Assembly (NCBI GenBank): GCA_041879415.1
Contig: CP090852.1
Location: forward strand, 1,736,001-1,800,000
Origin: Vibrio chagasii
Lineage (GTDB): Bacteria; Pseudomonadota; Gammaproteobacteria; Enterobacterales; Vibrionaceae
Reading direction: 5' to 3'
DNA: 64,000 nt
Below are positions 26,224-34,671 of this stretch, in pieces. The translations under genes and the position numbers were made by a program. The first letter of the stretch is position 1, and every line of letters begins with the position of its first letter. Below the pieces are notes generated by a model. It worked only from the letters and a program-made list of their open reading frames with translations, ran no database searches and was not told where the DNA came from.

Positions 26224-27333
26224 ATGAGCAACCAAACTTATTTGAATATTGAAAACGTTGTAAAGCAATTCGGTCAATTTACAGCGCTTAAAGACATCTC
26301 CTTATCTATTGAAAAAGGCGAGTTCGTCTGTTTCCTTGGCCCATCTGGCTGTGGAAAAACTACCTTATTACGTGCGATTGCGGGTCTAGATTTACCAACA
26401 TCAGGCTCAATTGAGCAAAATGGTAGCGACACGACCTTTTTACCACCAGAAAAGCGTGACTTTGGCATCGTGTTCCAATCTTACGCTCTTTTCCCTAACT
26501 TGACGGTGGAAGAAAACATTGCGATCGGCTTGAAAAACCAAGGCATGTCAACCAAAGAGGCACTAGAAACGGTGGAGTCTTGGCTAGAGACCATCGGCTT
26601 GCCAACATCTGGTCAAAAGTATCCGAATCAATTGTCTGGTGGTCAGCAGCAGCGTGTGGCGCTGGCTCGCGCACTAGCACTGTCTCCAGGGTTACTTCTG
26701 CTTGATGAGCCGCTGTCTGCACTCGATGCGAAAGTAAGAACACACCTGCGTGATGAGATTTGCCAATTACAGCGCAAGCTGGGCATCACCACGATCATGG
26801 TGACACACGATCAAGACGAAGCTTTGACTATGGCAGACCGTATCGTGGTAATGAACCATGGGGTTATTGAACAGGTGGGTGCGCCTCAAGAGATCTACCA
26901 AAAGCCAGCGAGTCGTTTTGTAGCTGAGTTTGTCGGTAGCATGAACTTCATTCAAGCCTCTGTAGCTGTGCAGGGCAAGATGCGTATTGCTGAGTCTATG
27001 TTGCCACTTCCTGGATTAGACAATTTGACTCCAAAGCAGGGGGACGTATTTGATATTGCTGTGCGTCCTGAGCAAATCCAGTTCGTTGACCGTTTTAATG
27101 AGTCACTACCGGTCAGAATCCTTTCGAGCGAGTTTTTGGGCGCGTTTTATCGCGTCGAATGTCAATTGCAGCATGACTCTACTGCGAAAGAGATCATCGT
27201 TGATGTGCCAGTTAAAGAGTTCAATCGATTGAAACTGCGTCGCAGTGATATTCGTTACGTAGCGTTTGATCAAGAAGGCTTACGAGCTTATCCATCGAAA
27301 AGTGTTCAAGTGATGAAAGACGAGGCGGCGTAA
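26224..27333 (+). CDS. phnT: 2-aminoethylphosphonate ABC transporter ATPase
   Basis: This cytoplasmic ATPase drives aminoethylphosphonate import. Walker A is GPSGCGKTT (about residues 38-46), the Q-loop region is FGIVFQSYALFPNLTV, the signature is LSGGQQQRVALARAL, Walker B is GLLLLDEPLSALDAKV, and the switch histidine is in MVTHDQDEAL. The C-terminal 120 residues form a TOBE-like regulatory domain, as in other polyamine/iron/phosphonate importers. At 369 residues it has normal length. The permease gene follows after six bases, so the two are an operon under the palindrome at 26194. Confidence 0.92.
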   Translation: MSNQTYLNIENVVKQFGQFTALKDISLSIEKGEFVCFLGPSGCGKTTLLRAIAGLDLPTSGSIEQNGSDTTFLPPEKRDFGIVFQSYALFPNLTVEENIAIGLKNQGMSTKEALETVESWLETIGLPTSGQKYPNQLSGGQQQRVALARALALSPGLLLLDEPLSALDAKVRTHLRDEICQLQRKLGITTIMVTHDQDEALTMADRIVVMNHGVIEQVGAPQEIYQKPASRFVAEFVGSMNFIQASVAVQGKMRIAESMLPLPGLDNLTPKQGDVFDIAVRPEQIQFVDRFNESLPVRILSSEFLGAFYRVECQLQHDSTAKEIIVDVPVKEFNRLKLRRSDIRYVAFDQEGLRAYPSKSVQVMKDEAA

Positions 27334-27339
27334 ACAATC

Positions 27340-29064
27340 ATGGAATCGACTCAAATGATGCAATCTAAGCTGCTAATTCAACGACGAGTACAGCCTTTTC
27401 TGGCTCGGTTAAGCACGGACAATGTGATTCTATTTGGGCTGTTGGCATTTTTGTCTGTAGTCATGACGCTGTTTATCCTGATGCCTTTGTGGGCGATGCT
27501 GAAAAAAAGCGTTCAGAATGCGGATGGCGAATTTGTAGGTCTACAGAACTTCGCTACGTATTTCGCTTCGCAAAGCCTTTGGCAATCCGTGGGTAACACA
27601 TTTACGCTTGGCATACTGGTAACGGTTGTCGTTGGTGTTTTGGCGTTTGGTTATGCTTATGCCTTGACTCGCTCATGTATGCCTTTTAAAGGGTTATTTC
27701 AGGTGTTGGGCTCTGCGCCTATCCTTGCACCGTCGCTGCTTCCAGCAATCAGTTTGATTTTTCTGTTCGGTAACCAAGGCATAGCTAAAGAAGTCTTAGG
27801 CGGCAACTCGGTATATGGCTTAATTGGCATCTCACTAGGTTTGATATTCTGGACGTTTCCACACGCTTTAATGATTCTTACTACCTCATTAAGAACCTCG
27901 GATGCACGCTTGTATGAAGCGGCTCGCGCACTGAATACTTCATCTTTCAAAACCTTCTTCATGGTCACGTTACCTGCAGCCAAGTATGGGCTGATCAGTA
28001 CACTTATCGTGGTGTTTACGCTAGTGGTTTGTGATTTTGGTGTGCCAAAGGTCATTGGTGGTAGCTACAACGTTCTATCGACGGATATTTTTAAGCAGGT
28101 AGTTGGTCAGCAAAACTTCTCGATGGGTGCGGTGACCAGTATTTTACTGCTATTGCCAGCATTGTTAGCCTTTACCGTTGATCGTTGGGTGCAAAAGAAG
28201 CAGAAGAGTTTGTTTGATACTCGCTCAGTAGCCTACCAGCCAGAGCCGAACGCCCTGCGTGACGGTGCATGTTTTCTGTACTGCGCAGTGATATCCGCGG
28301 CTGTGGTCATTGTTCTCGGTATGGCGGTATACGGCTCCATGGTCACTTTTTGGCCTTGGAACAAAGCCCTTACGCTGAATAACTATAACTTTGCAGAAAT
28401 GAGCACCTATGGTTGGACTCCATTCTTCAACTCATTAACGTTAGGTGCATGGACAGCGATAATCGGTACCATACTGATTTTCTTAGGCGCGTACTGTATT
28501 GAGAAGGGTAGAGCGTTTGGTCCTGTTCGTCAGGCAATGCAGATGCTCAGTGTGGTACCTATGGCGGTTCCGGGGATGGTACTGGGTTTGGGTTACATCT
28601 TTTACTTCAATGACTTGAGTAATCCACTTAACTTCTTGTATGGCACAATGGCGTTCTTGGTGATAAACACTGTGGTTCACTACTACACGGTGGGTCACAT
28701 GACGGCGTTAACTGCGTTAAAGCAGCTGCCTGCGGAAATTGAAGCAACGGCGGCCTCGGTAAATCTTCCGCAATACAAGTTGTTCTTTAAAGTGACGGTA
28801 CCCGTTTGTCTGCCTGCCATTTTAGATATTGCGATATACCTGTTTATTAATGCACTTACCACTACATCTGCGGTAGTATTCTTATATTCTACCGATACGA
28901 TACCTGCGTCAGTTTCAGTACTGAATATGGACGATGCAGGGCAAACCGGTGCAGCAGCGGCCATGGCGGTGATGATCATGATATCCGCAGCGAGTGCGAA
29001 GTTGATTCATATGTTGATCAATAAGTTATTTGAGAAGCGCACTCAAGCTTGGCGAAAGCGCTAG
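27340..29064 (+). CDS. 2-aminoethylphosphonate ABC transporter permease, two permease domains in one chain
   Basis: The membrane component of the aminoethylphosphonate importer. The 574-residue chain has about twelve helices in two homologous halves, each with an EAA-type loop for ATPase docking: EAARALNTSSFKTFFMVTLP in the first (about residues 192-211) and EATAASVNLPQYKLFFKVTVP-like sequence in the second (about 468-488). Salmonella uses two separate genes, phnU and phnV, for these halves; here they are one protein, as in the FbpB-like family. It follows the ATPase by six bases. Assignment rests on family and neighbours. Confidence 0.9.
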   Translation: MESTQMMQSKLLIQRRVQPFLARLSTDNVILFGLLAFLSVVMTLFILMPLWAMLKKSVQNADGEFVGLQNFATYFASQSLWQSVGNTFTLGILVTVVVGVLAFGYAYALTRSCMPFKGLFQVLGSAPILAPSLLPAISLIFLFGNQGIAKEVLGGNSVYGLIGISLGLIFWTFPHALMILTTSLRTSDARLYEAARALNTSSFKTFFMVTLPAAKYGLISTLIVVFTLVVCDFGVPKVIGGSYNVLSTDIFKQVVGQQNFSMGAVTSILLLLPALLAFTVDRWVQKKQKSLFDTRSVAYQPEPNALRDGACFLYCAVISAAVVIVLGMAVYGSMVTFWPWNKALTLNNYNFAEMSTYGWTPFFNSLTLGAWTAIIGTILIFLGAYCIEKGRAFGPVRQAMQMLSVVPMAVPGMVLGLGYIFYFNDLSNPLNFLYGTMAFLVINTVVHYYTVGHMTALTALKQLPAEIEATAASVNLPQYKLFFKVTVPVCLPAILDIAIYLFINALTTTSAVVFLYSTDTIPASVSVLNMDDAGQTGAAAAMAVMIMISAASAKLIHMLINKLFEKRTQAWRKR

Positions 29065-29132
29065 CGAACCATTTTATATTGCAGTTGGCCAAGGAGTGGC
29101 TGACGACAAGAATAAGAATGAAAGGAAATTAA

Positions 29133-29837
29133 GTGCAGTACGTAAAAATCAAAGATGTCATCGTAGAGCAGATTGAGTCTGGGATGTTAACACCACGACA
29201 AAAACTGCCTGCAGAACGTAAACTCGCTGAGTCGTTTGATACGACGAGAGTGACGCTACGTGAAGCATTATCCTCACTTGAAGCGGAAGGGCGCATTTAT
29301 CGAGAAGACCGACGTGGTTGGTTTATCTCACCAGCGCCACTTCGCTACGACCCAACTCAAACGCTAAACTTCACCAACATGGCGTTGTCGCAGAATCGAC
29401 AGCCGAAAACTGAGCTGATCGCAGCCAAAGGGGTGTTAGCCACCAAGGAGGCGACTAAGCTTCTTGAACTACCTCCTTTCTCAGACGTTTATCGCGTAGA
29501 TAGAGTTCGTTATCTTGAAGATAGGCCAGTTGTGTATGTGACAAACTATATCCGACCAGAGCTTTTTCCGAATTTGCTTGAACATGATTTATCGAAATCA
29601 CTGACGGACATTTACCGTGAGCATTTTGGTGTGGTGTATCAGAAGATCCGTTATCGCGTGAGCACAACGTCGCTATTGGGCGAAACAGCACAAGCTCTGC
29701 GCGCGACTTCAGGTTCTCCGGCAATGGTAGTAGAGCGCATTAACTACAACCAAAACGGCGATTTGATTGATTGTGATATTGAGTATTGGCGCCATGACGC
29801 AATCAGTATTGAATCGATAGCCCAGCTCGAGCGCTAA
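29133..29837 (+). CDS. phnR: GntR/UTRA-family regulator of phosphonate utilisation
   Basis: The N-terminal winged helix (about residues 1-70) shows the GntR pattern KLPAERKLAESFDTTRVTLR followed by EALSSLEAEGRIYREDRRGW. The C-terminal UTRA ligand domain (about 85-230) includes VYRVDRVRYLEDRPVVYVTN and LIDCDIEYWRHD. This matches the PhnR family at the end of phosphonate transport operons. Translation starts at GTG 29133 behind aaagga. It probably represses the three phosphonate units through the TGGTA-N2-TACCA-like palindromes and releases them on binding aminoethylphosphonate or a relative; both are inferences. Confidence 0.9.
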   Translation: MQYVKIKDVIVEQIESGMLTPRQKLPAERKLAESFDTTRVTLREALSSLEAEGRIYREDRRGWFISPAPLRYDPTQTLNFTNMALSQNRQPKTELIAAKGVLATKEATKLLELPPFSDVYRVDRVRYLEDRPVVYVTNYIRPELFPNLLEHDLSKSLTDIYREHFGVVYQKIRYRVSTTSLLGETAQALRATSGSPAMVVERINYNQNGDLIDCDIEYWRHDAISIESIAQLER

Positions 29838-29908
29838 TCAAACCGATATAGTGTTGTTAACTAGCGGGTCTCTCCTAATTCTGTAGGGGCGTCCGGTTTC
29901 AATGATTT

Positions 29909-29935
29909 AAGGTCTCTCATTCAGAGACCTTTTTT
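29909..29935 (+). terminator. intrinsic terminator after phnR
   Basis: Stem aaggtctct / agagacctt with loop cattc, followed by a run of five T. It marks the end of the plus-strand phosphonate operon. Confidence 0.92.
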
Positions 29936-29994
29936 ATCACTTCAATTAAGCTGTTGCTTTTATTTAGTTATTTACCAATTTAATTAGGAAAGAA

Positions 29995-30897
29995 ATGGAA
30001 TTCTCTGCCATTGTTATCGTCATTATCTCCGCTTTACTACATGCGGGTTGGAATGTTCTCGGTAAATCTAACCAAGGATCTGGTTCATCGTTTTTCCTAG
30101 CCTCTGGAGTTGCAGCTGCAGCGATATTGAGCCCTTATCTTATCTGGTATGTCGATAATGTTGGATTTTCAAATATCTCACTTCCATTTTGGCAATTGGT
30201 TTTGCTTAGTGGGATATGCCAAATCATTTATCTAATTGGTTTAGGTGCTGCTTATAAACAAGCGGATATTGGTGTGATTTATCCAATGGCTCGAGCATTG
30301 CCTGTCTTAATGGTTGGCTTGGGTACCGTATTGATTGGTTATGATCTTACCGTTAATCAATGGGTTGGATTTGCACTGATCACATTAGGCTGCTTGTTTG
30401 TTCCATTGAAACAGTTCTCTGAACTAAGGCTCAAAGCCTATCTGAACCTTGGCGTGCTTTGGGCGCTTATCGCTGCTATCGGCACCACAGGCTATTCCAT
30501 TATTGATAAAGAAGCGCTGCTGTTATTGGAGCCTTTAAGTACAACGGTTATTACCAACAAACACACGGCGATTTTCTATTTAGGTATTCAGTTTTGGGCA
30601 ATCGTGATTCCGCTGAGCATTTGGTTACTGGTAACTAACCAAAGTGTCGAGTTTACGAATGCTTGGGCACTACGCAAGAAGGCCACTCTGGCCGGCATTA
30701 TGATGGCGTCGACTTACGGATTGGTGTTGTTTGCAATGACCATGACAGAGAACGTCAGCTTGGTCGTTGCTCTCAGACAAGTGAGCATCATCTTCGGTGT
30801 GGTGATGGGGATCTACTTTTTAAAGGAAAAGTGGCACATGACTCGCGGTATAGGCGTTGTTTTGATTCTCATCGGTCTAGTTACTTCGCTGATTTAA
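29995..30897 (+). CDS. EamA/DMT-family membrane transporter
   Basis: A 300-residue protein with ten hydrophobic helices in two EamA halves, the usual drug/metabolite transporter layout. Visible marks are HAGWNVLGKSNQ in the first helix region and ALRQVSIIFGVVMGIYFLKE near the end, typical of EamA repeats. It lies behind the phnR terminator and before the gluconate regulon, so it is probably its own unit. Substrate is unknown; the phosphonate neighbourhood makes export of an amine or phosphonate intermediate possible, but nothing in the sequence shows this. Confidence 0.82.
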   Translation: MEFSAIVIVIISALLHAGWNVLGKSNQGSGSSFFLASGVAAAAILSPYLIWYVDNVGFSNISLPFWQLVLLSGICQIIYLIGLGAAYKQADIGVIYPMARALPVLMVGLGTVLIGYDLTVNQWVGFALITLGCLFVPLKQFSELRLKAYLNLGVLWALIAAIGTTGYSIIDKEALLLLEPLSTTVITNKHTAIFYLGIQFWAIVIPLSIWLLVTNQSVEFTNAWALRKKATLAGIMMASTYGLVLFAMTMTENVSLVVALRQVSIIFGVVMGIYFLKEKWHMTRGIGVVLILIGLVTSLI

Positions 30898-30931
30898 AGT
30901 CATTTTTATATCTCATATCACCCTAAAGTGT

Positions 30932-30957
30932 GACTTTTTGGTCACATTTTCCTTATT
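30932..30957 (+). terminator. weak terminator candidate after DMT gene
   Basis: Stem aagtgtgac / gtcacattt (one G-U pair) with loop tttttg, then tccttatt. Weak T-run. Confidence 0.5.
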
Positions 30958-30986
30958 GATAGCAAACGTTTTACTAATGTTAAAGA

Positions 30987-31002
30987 TGTGATCCTCCTCA
31001 TA
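30987..31002. promoter_or_regulatory. candidate CRP site of the gluconate operon
   Basis: TGTGA-TCCTCC-TCATA fits the CRP consensus TGTGA-N6-TCACA except for one base of the right arm. It lies 14 bases before the first gluconate operator, a usual place for an activator. Confidence 0.45.
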
Positions 31003-31016
31003 GACAAGGCTGTAAA

Positions 31017-31028
31017 GTTACCGGTAAC
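31017..31028. promoter_or_regulatory. GntR gluconate operator 1
   Basis: Perfect palindrome GTTACCGGTAAC, matching the known operator core of E. coli GntR/IdnR (LacI family). It is the first of two copies, 24 bp centre to centre, upstream of dctP. Confidence 0.85.
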
Positions 31029-31040
31029 ATCCACCTCAAC

Positions 31041-31052
31041 GTTACCGGTAAC
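31041..31052. promoter_or_regulatory. GntR gluconate operator 2
   Basis: Second perfect GTTACCGGTAAC, 45 bases ahead of the dctP start. Spacing between the two suits binding on the same side of the helix or tetramer bridging. Confidence 0.85.
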
Positions 31053-31097
31053 ATATAACAACAAGCCGGACTCTGTGAAACTCATAAGGATACCCAA

Positions 31098-32114
31098 ATG
31101 AAAGCTCTGACTAAAACGCTGATTGCTGCTTCCCTCACTGGCCTATTTGCTACTTCAGCAATGGCTGCAGACTTTAAACTTAAGATTCAATCTTCAGACC
31201 CTTCTGGCGATTTGAACTTCAAGGTTCAGCAGAAGTGGGCTGAGCGCGTAGAAACGATGTCTAACGGACGCATCGACATCGACCTTCTACCAGTTGGTGC
31301 TGTGGTTAAGCACACCGAAACACTAGGCGCTATTAAGATGGGTATCCTAGATGGCCATATCACAGCAACGGGTTACTTCTCAGGTAAAGATCCTGCTTTT
31401 GGTCTAATCGGTAACATGGTTGGTGCATGGTCAGATACAACTCAGCTGCTTCAGTATATGAACTACGGCGGTGGTAACGAGCTAATGACTGAGCTTTACA
31501 AGCCTTACGGTGTTCAATTCGTAGGTGCATCAACAACAGGTGTTGAGTCTTTCATCTCTAAAAAGCCAATCGACGGTGTTGATGATCTGAAAGGTCTTAA
31601 ACTGCGTGCGCCAGAAGGTCTAGTGCAACAAGTATTTGCCGCTGCAGGTGCAACCCCTGTAAACCTGCCTGGCTCTGAAGTATTTACTGGCCTAAGCAAG
31701 GGCGTAATTGATGCTGCTGACTACACGGTATTTTCGACAAACCAAAAAGCGGGCATGAACGATATCGCGACTCACCCAGTCCAACCTGGTTTCCACTCAC
31801 TGCCGCTTATCGATATCTCTGTTTCTCAGAAAAAATGGGACAAGATGCCAGCGGATCTTCAAACCATCCTACAAACATCAGTTCGTGACTTCTCTTACGA
31901 CATGACGACTCAGCTGAAAATGGCTGACCAAGCGGCGGTTAAAGAAGCACAAGCGAACCCAGAAATCACTATTCATGACTGGTCTCAAGAAGAACGTAAG
32001 AAGTTCCGTGAGATTGCAAAAGGTCAATGGAAAGTATTCGCAGAGCGTTCTGAGAACGCACAGAAAGTTTATGATTCAGTAACTGTGTTCCTAGAAGACA
32101 ACGGCTTACTGTAA
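31098..32114 (+). CDS. dctP: TRAP transporter substrate-binding protein, probably for gluconate
   Basis: DctP-type proteins bind organic acids in the periplasm for TRAP transporters driven by sodium. A signal peptide (residues 1-24, ending AMAA) precedes a DctP fold with VQQKWAERVETMSNGRIDI and the conserved KPIDGVDDLKGLKLRAPEG, whose arginine normally binds the substrate carboxylate. The 338 residues are normal. It leads an operon with dctQ, dctM, gntK and gnd and sits behind two GntR operators, so gluconate or a close sugar acid is the likely substrate; this is inferred from neighbours. Confidence 0.9.
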   Translation: MKALTKTLIAASLTGLFATSAMAADFKLKIQSSDPSGDLNFKVQQKWAERVETMSNGRIDIDLLPVGAVVKHTETLGAIKMGILDGHITATGYFSGKDPAFGLIGNMVGAWSDTTQLLQYMNYGGGNELMTELYKPYGVQFVGASTTGVESFISKKPIDGVDDLKGLKLRAPEGLVQQVFAAAGATPVNLPGSEVFTGLSKGVIDAADYTVFSTNQKAGMNDIATHPVQPGFHSLPLIDISVSQKKWDKMPADLQTILQTSVRDFSYDMTTQLKMADQAAVKEAQANPEITIHDWSQEERKKFREIAKGQWKVFAERSENAQKVYDSVTVFLEDNGLL

Positions 32115-32136
32115 TTCAAACTTAGCTTATTGATGG

Positions 32137-32160
32137 GGGAGAGCATTGCTCTCCCGTTTT
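32137..32160 (+). terminator. intra-operon attenuator hairpin after dctP
   Basis: Perfect 8-bp stem gggagagc / gctctccc with a 3-base loop, then gtttt. It is in the 65-base gap before dctQ, likely a partial terminator that gives more binding protein than membrane subunits. Confidence 0.75.
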
Positions 32161-32179
32161 CTCCCAGGAAATTTGGCCC

Positions 32180-32737
32180 ATGACAGACAAAATCCCTCAC
32201 GCACCAGCTGAAAACGATGAACAGCCTAGAAATATGCTTGATCGTCTTATCATAAAATTTAGTAACTTAGTTAGCTGGTTGTTCATCTTCACTGTATTGA
32301 TTTCGTTTTACGAAGTTGTGATGCGTTATGCATTTGATGCCCCAACCACATGGGTACATGAAACGGCTTCATTTATTGGTGGTTCCCTATTCATTATCGG
32401 TGGCATTTACGCTTTCGCGGCCGATAAACATGTACGTGTTGTTCTTATCTACGACTCTGTTTCCAAACAAACACGTAAGTACCTTAATCTTGTTCACCAC
32501 ATTGTTGGTTTAGCCTTTGCTGGCATGCTTGCTTACGCAGCTTACTTTACTGCGCAAGAAGCGTGGTTTGCACCTTGGGGTGAATTTCGCCTTGAAACAT
32601 CAGGTTCGGTATTAAACGCTCCTTACCCAGCTTTGCTGAAAGGTCTAATTTTTGTCGTTTTGTGTGTTCTTGTTGTCCAGTTTGTATTGCACCTAATCCA
32701 AGAGTTGATGGGTCTAAGGAAGAATGACGATGTTTGA
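32180..32737 (+). CDS. dctQ: TRAP transporter small membrane subunit
   Basis: DctQ is the four-helix small membrane subunit of a TRAP transporter. The 185-residue protein has a hydrophilic N-terminus of about 25 residues and four helices, with the family marks YEVVMRYAFDAPTTWVHE and GGIYAFAADKHVRVVLIYD. It stands between the binding protein and the large subunit gene; its 3' end overlaps dctM by 14 bases (ATG at 32724) or 8 bases (ATG at 32730), so translation is probably coupled. Works with the other two subunits in gluconate uptake by inference. Confidence 0.92.
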   Translation: MTDKIPHAPAENDEQPRNMLDRLIIKFSNLVSWLFIFTVLISFYEVVMRYAFDAPTTWVHETASFIGGSLFIIGGIYAFAADKHVRVVLIYDSVSKQTRKYLNLVHHIVGLAFAGMLAYAAYFTAQEAWFAPWGEFRLETSGSVLNAPYPALLKGLIFVVLCVLVVQFVLHLIQELMGLRKNDDV

Positions 32738-34052
32738 TTTATCTTCGATTGGTATCGCATGGGGCAGTTTACTCATGCTAGTTATGATGATCGGTTTGCT
32801 ACTTACGGGTATGCAGCTGGCTTTCGTAACAGGCTTTGTTGCCATTTTCTTCACGCTATGTTGGTTTGGCCCTGATGCATTACCTTTGATTGCGAGCCGT
32901 ACTTACAGCTTTGCTTCTGGCTATGTTTTCCTCGCAGTACCAATGTTTGTGTTGATGGCGGCTCTCTTGGACCGGTCTGGTATCGCACGTGACTTGTTCG
33001 ATGCAATGAAATCTGTTGGTCGTAAGGTTCGTGGTGGCGTTGCAGTACAAACCTTATTGGTAGCCGTTTTGCTCGCTTCGATGTCTGGTGTTATCGGTGG
33101 CGAAACTGTACTGCTAGGCATTCTTGCTCTACCTCAAATGCTTCGCTTAGGTTACGACCGCAAACTTGCGATCGGCACAACCTGTGCGGGTGGCGCGCTT
33201 GGCACCATGCTGCCACCAAGTATCGTTTTGATCATCTACGGTATGACAGCCAGTGTTTCAATTGGCGACTTGTTTAAAGCATCGTTTTTACCAGCGTTTA
33301 TCCTTGCAGGTTGTTACATCGGTTATGTACTAATTCGTTGTAAGTTAAACCCTTCTCTTGCTCCTATCCCTAGTGATGAAGAGACAGTAGAAGACATCGC
33401 GAATCAGCCTAGTTACTTCAAAGCGCTGTTCTTCCCACTGCTTTCTGTTGCAACGGTTCTAGGTAGTATTTACACCGGTATCGCTTCAGTAACGGAAGCG
33501 TCAGCACTGGGTGTGGTTGGTATCATGATCAGCGCGTTAATTCGTGGTGAGCTGAACTTCAACATGCTGAAAGAGAGTGCCATCGCGACCATGCGTACCT
33601 GCGGCATGATCATGTGGATTGGTATCGGTGCGAGTGCACTGGTTGGTATTTACAACTTGATGGGCGGTATTGATTTTGTTGAAGAAACCATCCTTGCGCT
33701 AAGTGGCGGTAACGCAATGGTTACGCTGTTAATCATGATGGCAATCTTGCTAGTGCTTGGTATGTTCCTTGACTGGGTAGGTGTAGCACTTCTTACCATG
33801 CCAATCTTCGTTCCAATCATTACAGGCCTTGGTTTTGACCCTGTGTGGTTTGGTGTTGTGTTCTGTCTAAACATGCAGGTGTCTTTCTTGTCACCACCGT
33901 TTGGTCCAGCGGCATTCTACTTAAAATCGGTAGCGCCAAAAGACATTAGCTTGGGCGAGATTTTCTCTTCACTACTGCCGTTCATTGGACTTCAAATATT
34001 CGTGTTGGCCATGGTTATTATCTTCCCTCAGCTTGCGCTTTGGTGGCAATAA
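32724..34052 (+). CDS. dctM: TRAP transporter large membrane subunit
   Basis: DctM is the large translocating subunit. It has about twelve helices over 442 residues and the family sequences AVPMFVLMAALLDRSGIARDLF, GAVGGTLLP-like GGALGTMLPPSIVLIIYG, and SFLSPPFGPAAFYLKSVAP near the end. The start overlaps dctQ. Together with dctP and dctQ it forms a complete TRAP system. The following 118 bases before gntK hold two inverted repeats (ggttcct / aaggaacc around 34062-34090 and the one at 34132) and no gene. Confidence 0.94.
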   Translation: MTMFDLSSIGIAWGSLLMLVMMIGLLLTGMQLAFVTGFVAIFFTLCWFGPDALPLIASRTYSFASGYVFLAVPMFVLMAALLDRSGIARDLFDAMKSVGRKVRGGVAVQTLLVAVLLASMSGVIGGETVLLGILALPQMLRLGYDRKLAIGTTCAGGALGTMLPPSIVLIIYGMTASVSIGDLFKASFLPAFILAGCYIGYVLIRCKLNPSLAPIPSDEETVEDIANQPSYFKALFFPLLSVATVLGSIYTGIASVTEASALGVVGIMISALIRGELNFNMLKESAIATMRTCGMIMWIGIGASALVGIYNLMGGIDFVEETILALSGGNAMVTLLIMMAILLVLGMFLDWVGVALLTMPIFVPIITGLGFDPVWFGVVFCLNMQVSFLSPPFGPAAFYLKSVAPKDISLGEIFSSLLPFIGLQIFVLAMVIIFPQLALWWQ

Positions 34053-34131
34053 CATGAAAGGTTCCTGACCAAATATAGGGTTAAGGAACCGAGCCTCAGC
34101 AACACCAGTTTAAATAATAGATTCGATTGTC

Positions 34132-34153
34132 AGCCCCAATTTTGGTTGGGGCT
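34132..34153 (+). other. hairpin in front of gntK
   Basis: Stem agccccaa / ttggggct with loop ttttgg, 18 bases before the gntK ATG. No T-run follows, so it more likely stabilises an mRNA end or affects gntK translation than terminates. Confidence 0.5.
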
Positions 34154-34170
34154 TAGGGAAGGCTTGCCTT

Positions 34171-34668
34171 ATGAAAAGCAAAAAAATACTCGTGATGGGC
34201 GTATCTGGATGCGGAAAAAGCCTGATTGGTAGCCGTATTGCAGAAGCATTAACGCTTCAGTTTTTCGATGGAGATGACTTCCATCCACAAAGTAACGTAG
34301 AAAAAATGCGTCAAGGTATCCCACTGACAGATGAAGATCGTCAAGGATGGCTAGAAACTCTAAACAAACAATTTATTGAGCAACCAAGTGCTGTCATCGC
34401 TTGTTCGGCATTGAAACCTCAGTACCGCGATATTTTGCGCAGCAATAATGAAGAATTGGTCATCGTATATCTGCAAGGTAGTTTCGATACCATTTGGAAT
34501 CGTCACAAAGCACGTGAAAACCATTACTTTAACGGTCAAGAAATGTTGAAAAGCCAATTCGCAACCTTGGTTGAGCCAGAGCTTGATGAAGCATTGTTTG
34601 TCGACATCTCACAAGATGTTGAACAGGTTGTCGAAAGTGCATTGAACCAAATTAAACAAATAGGCTAA
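34171..34668 (+). CDS. gntK: gluconokinase
   Basis: Gluconokinase phosphorylates gluconate with ATP to 6-phosphogluconate. The 165-residue protein has the P-loop MGVSGCGKSLIGSRIA at its start, followed by FFDGDDFHPQSNVEKMRQG, which contacts gluconate, and ACSALKPQYRDILR and VYLQGSF. Length is that of GntK/IdnK enzymes. It stands downstream of the TRAP genes and three bases before gnd, so imported gluconate is phosphorylated and handed to the next enzyme. Thermostable and thermosensitive forms cannot be told apart by eye. Confidence 0.95.
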   Translation: MKSKKILVMGVSGCGKSLIGSRIAEALTLQFFDGDDFHPQSNVEKMRQGIPLTDEDRQGWLETLNKQFIEQPSAVIACSALKPQYRDILRSNNEELVIVYLQGSFDTIWNRHKARENHYFNGQEMLKSQFATLVEPELDEALFVDISQDVEQVVESALNQIKQIG

Positions 34669-34671
34669 ACC

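Noticed and set aside
31017..31052. Two identical GTTACCGGTAAC units as the start of a CRISPR-like or other repeat array
   Set aside because: Only two copies and both palindromic; the third copy lies ahead of gntR, so operators explain them fully.
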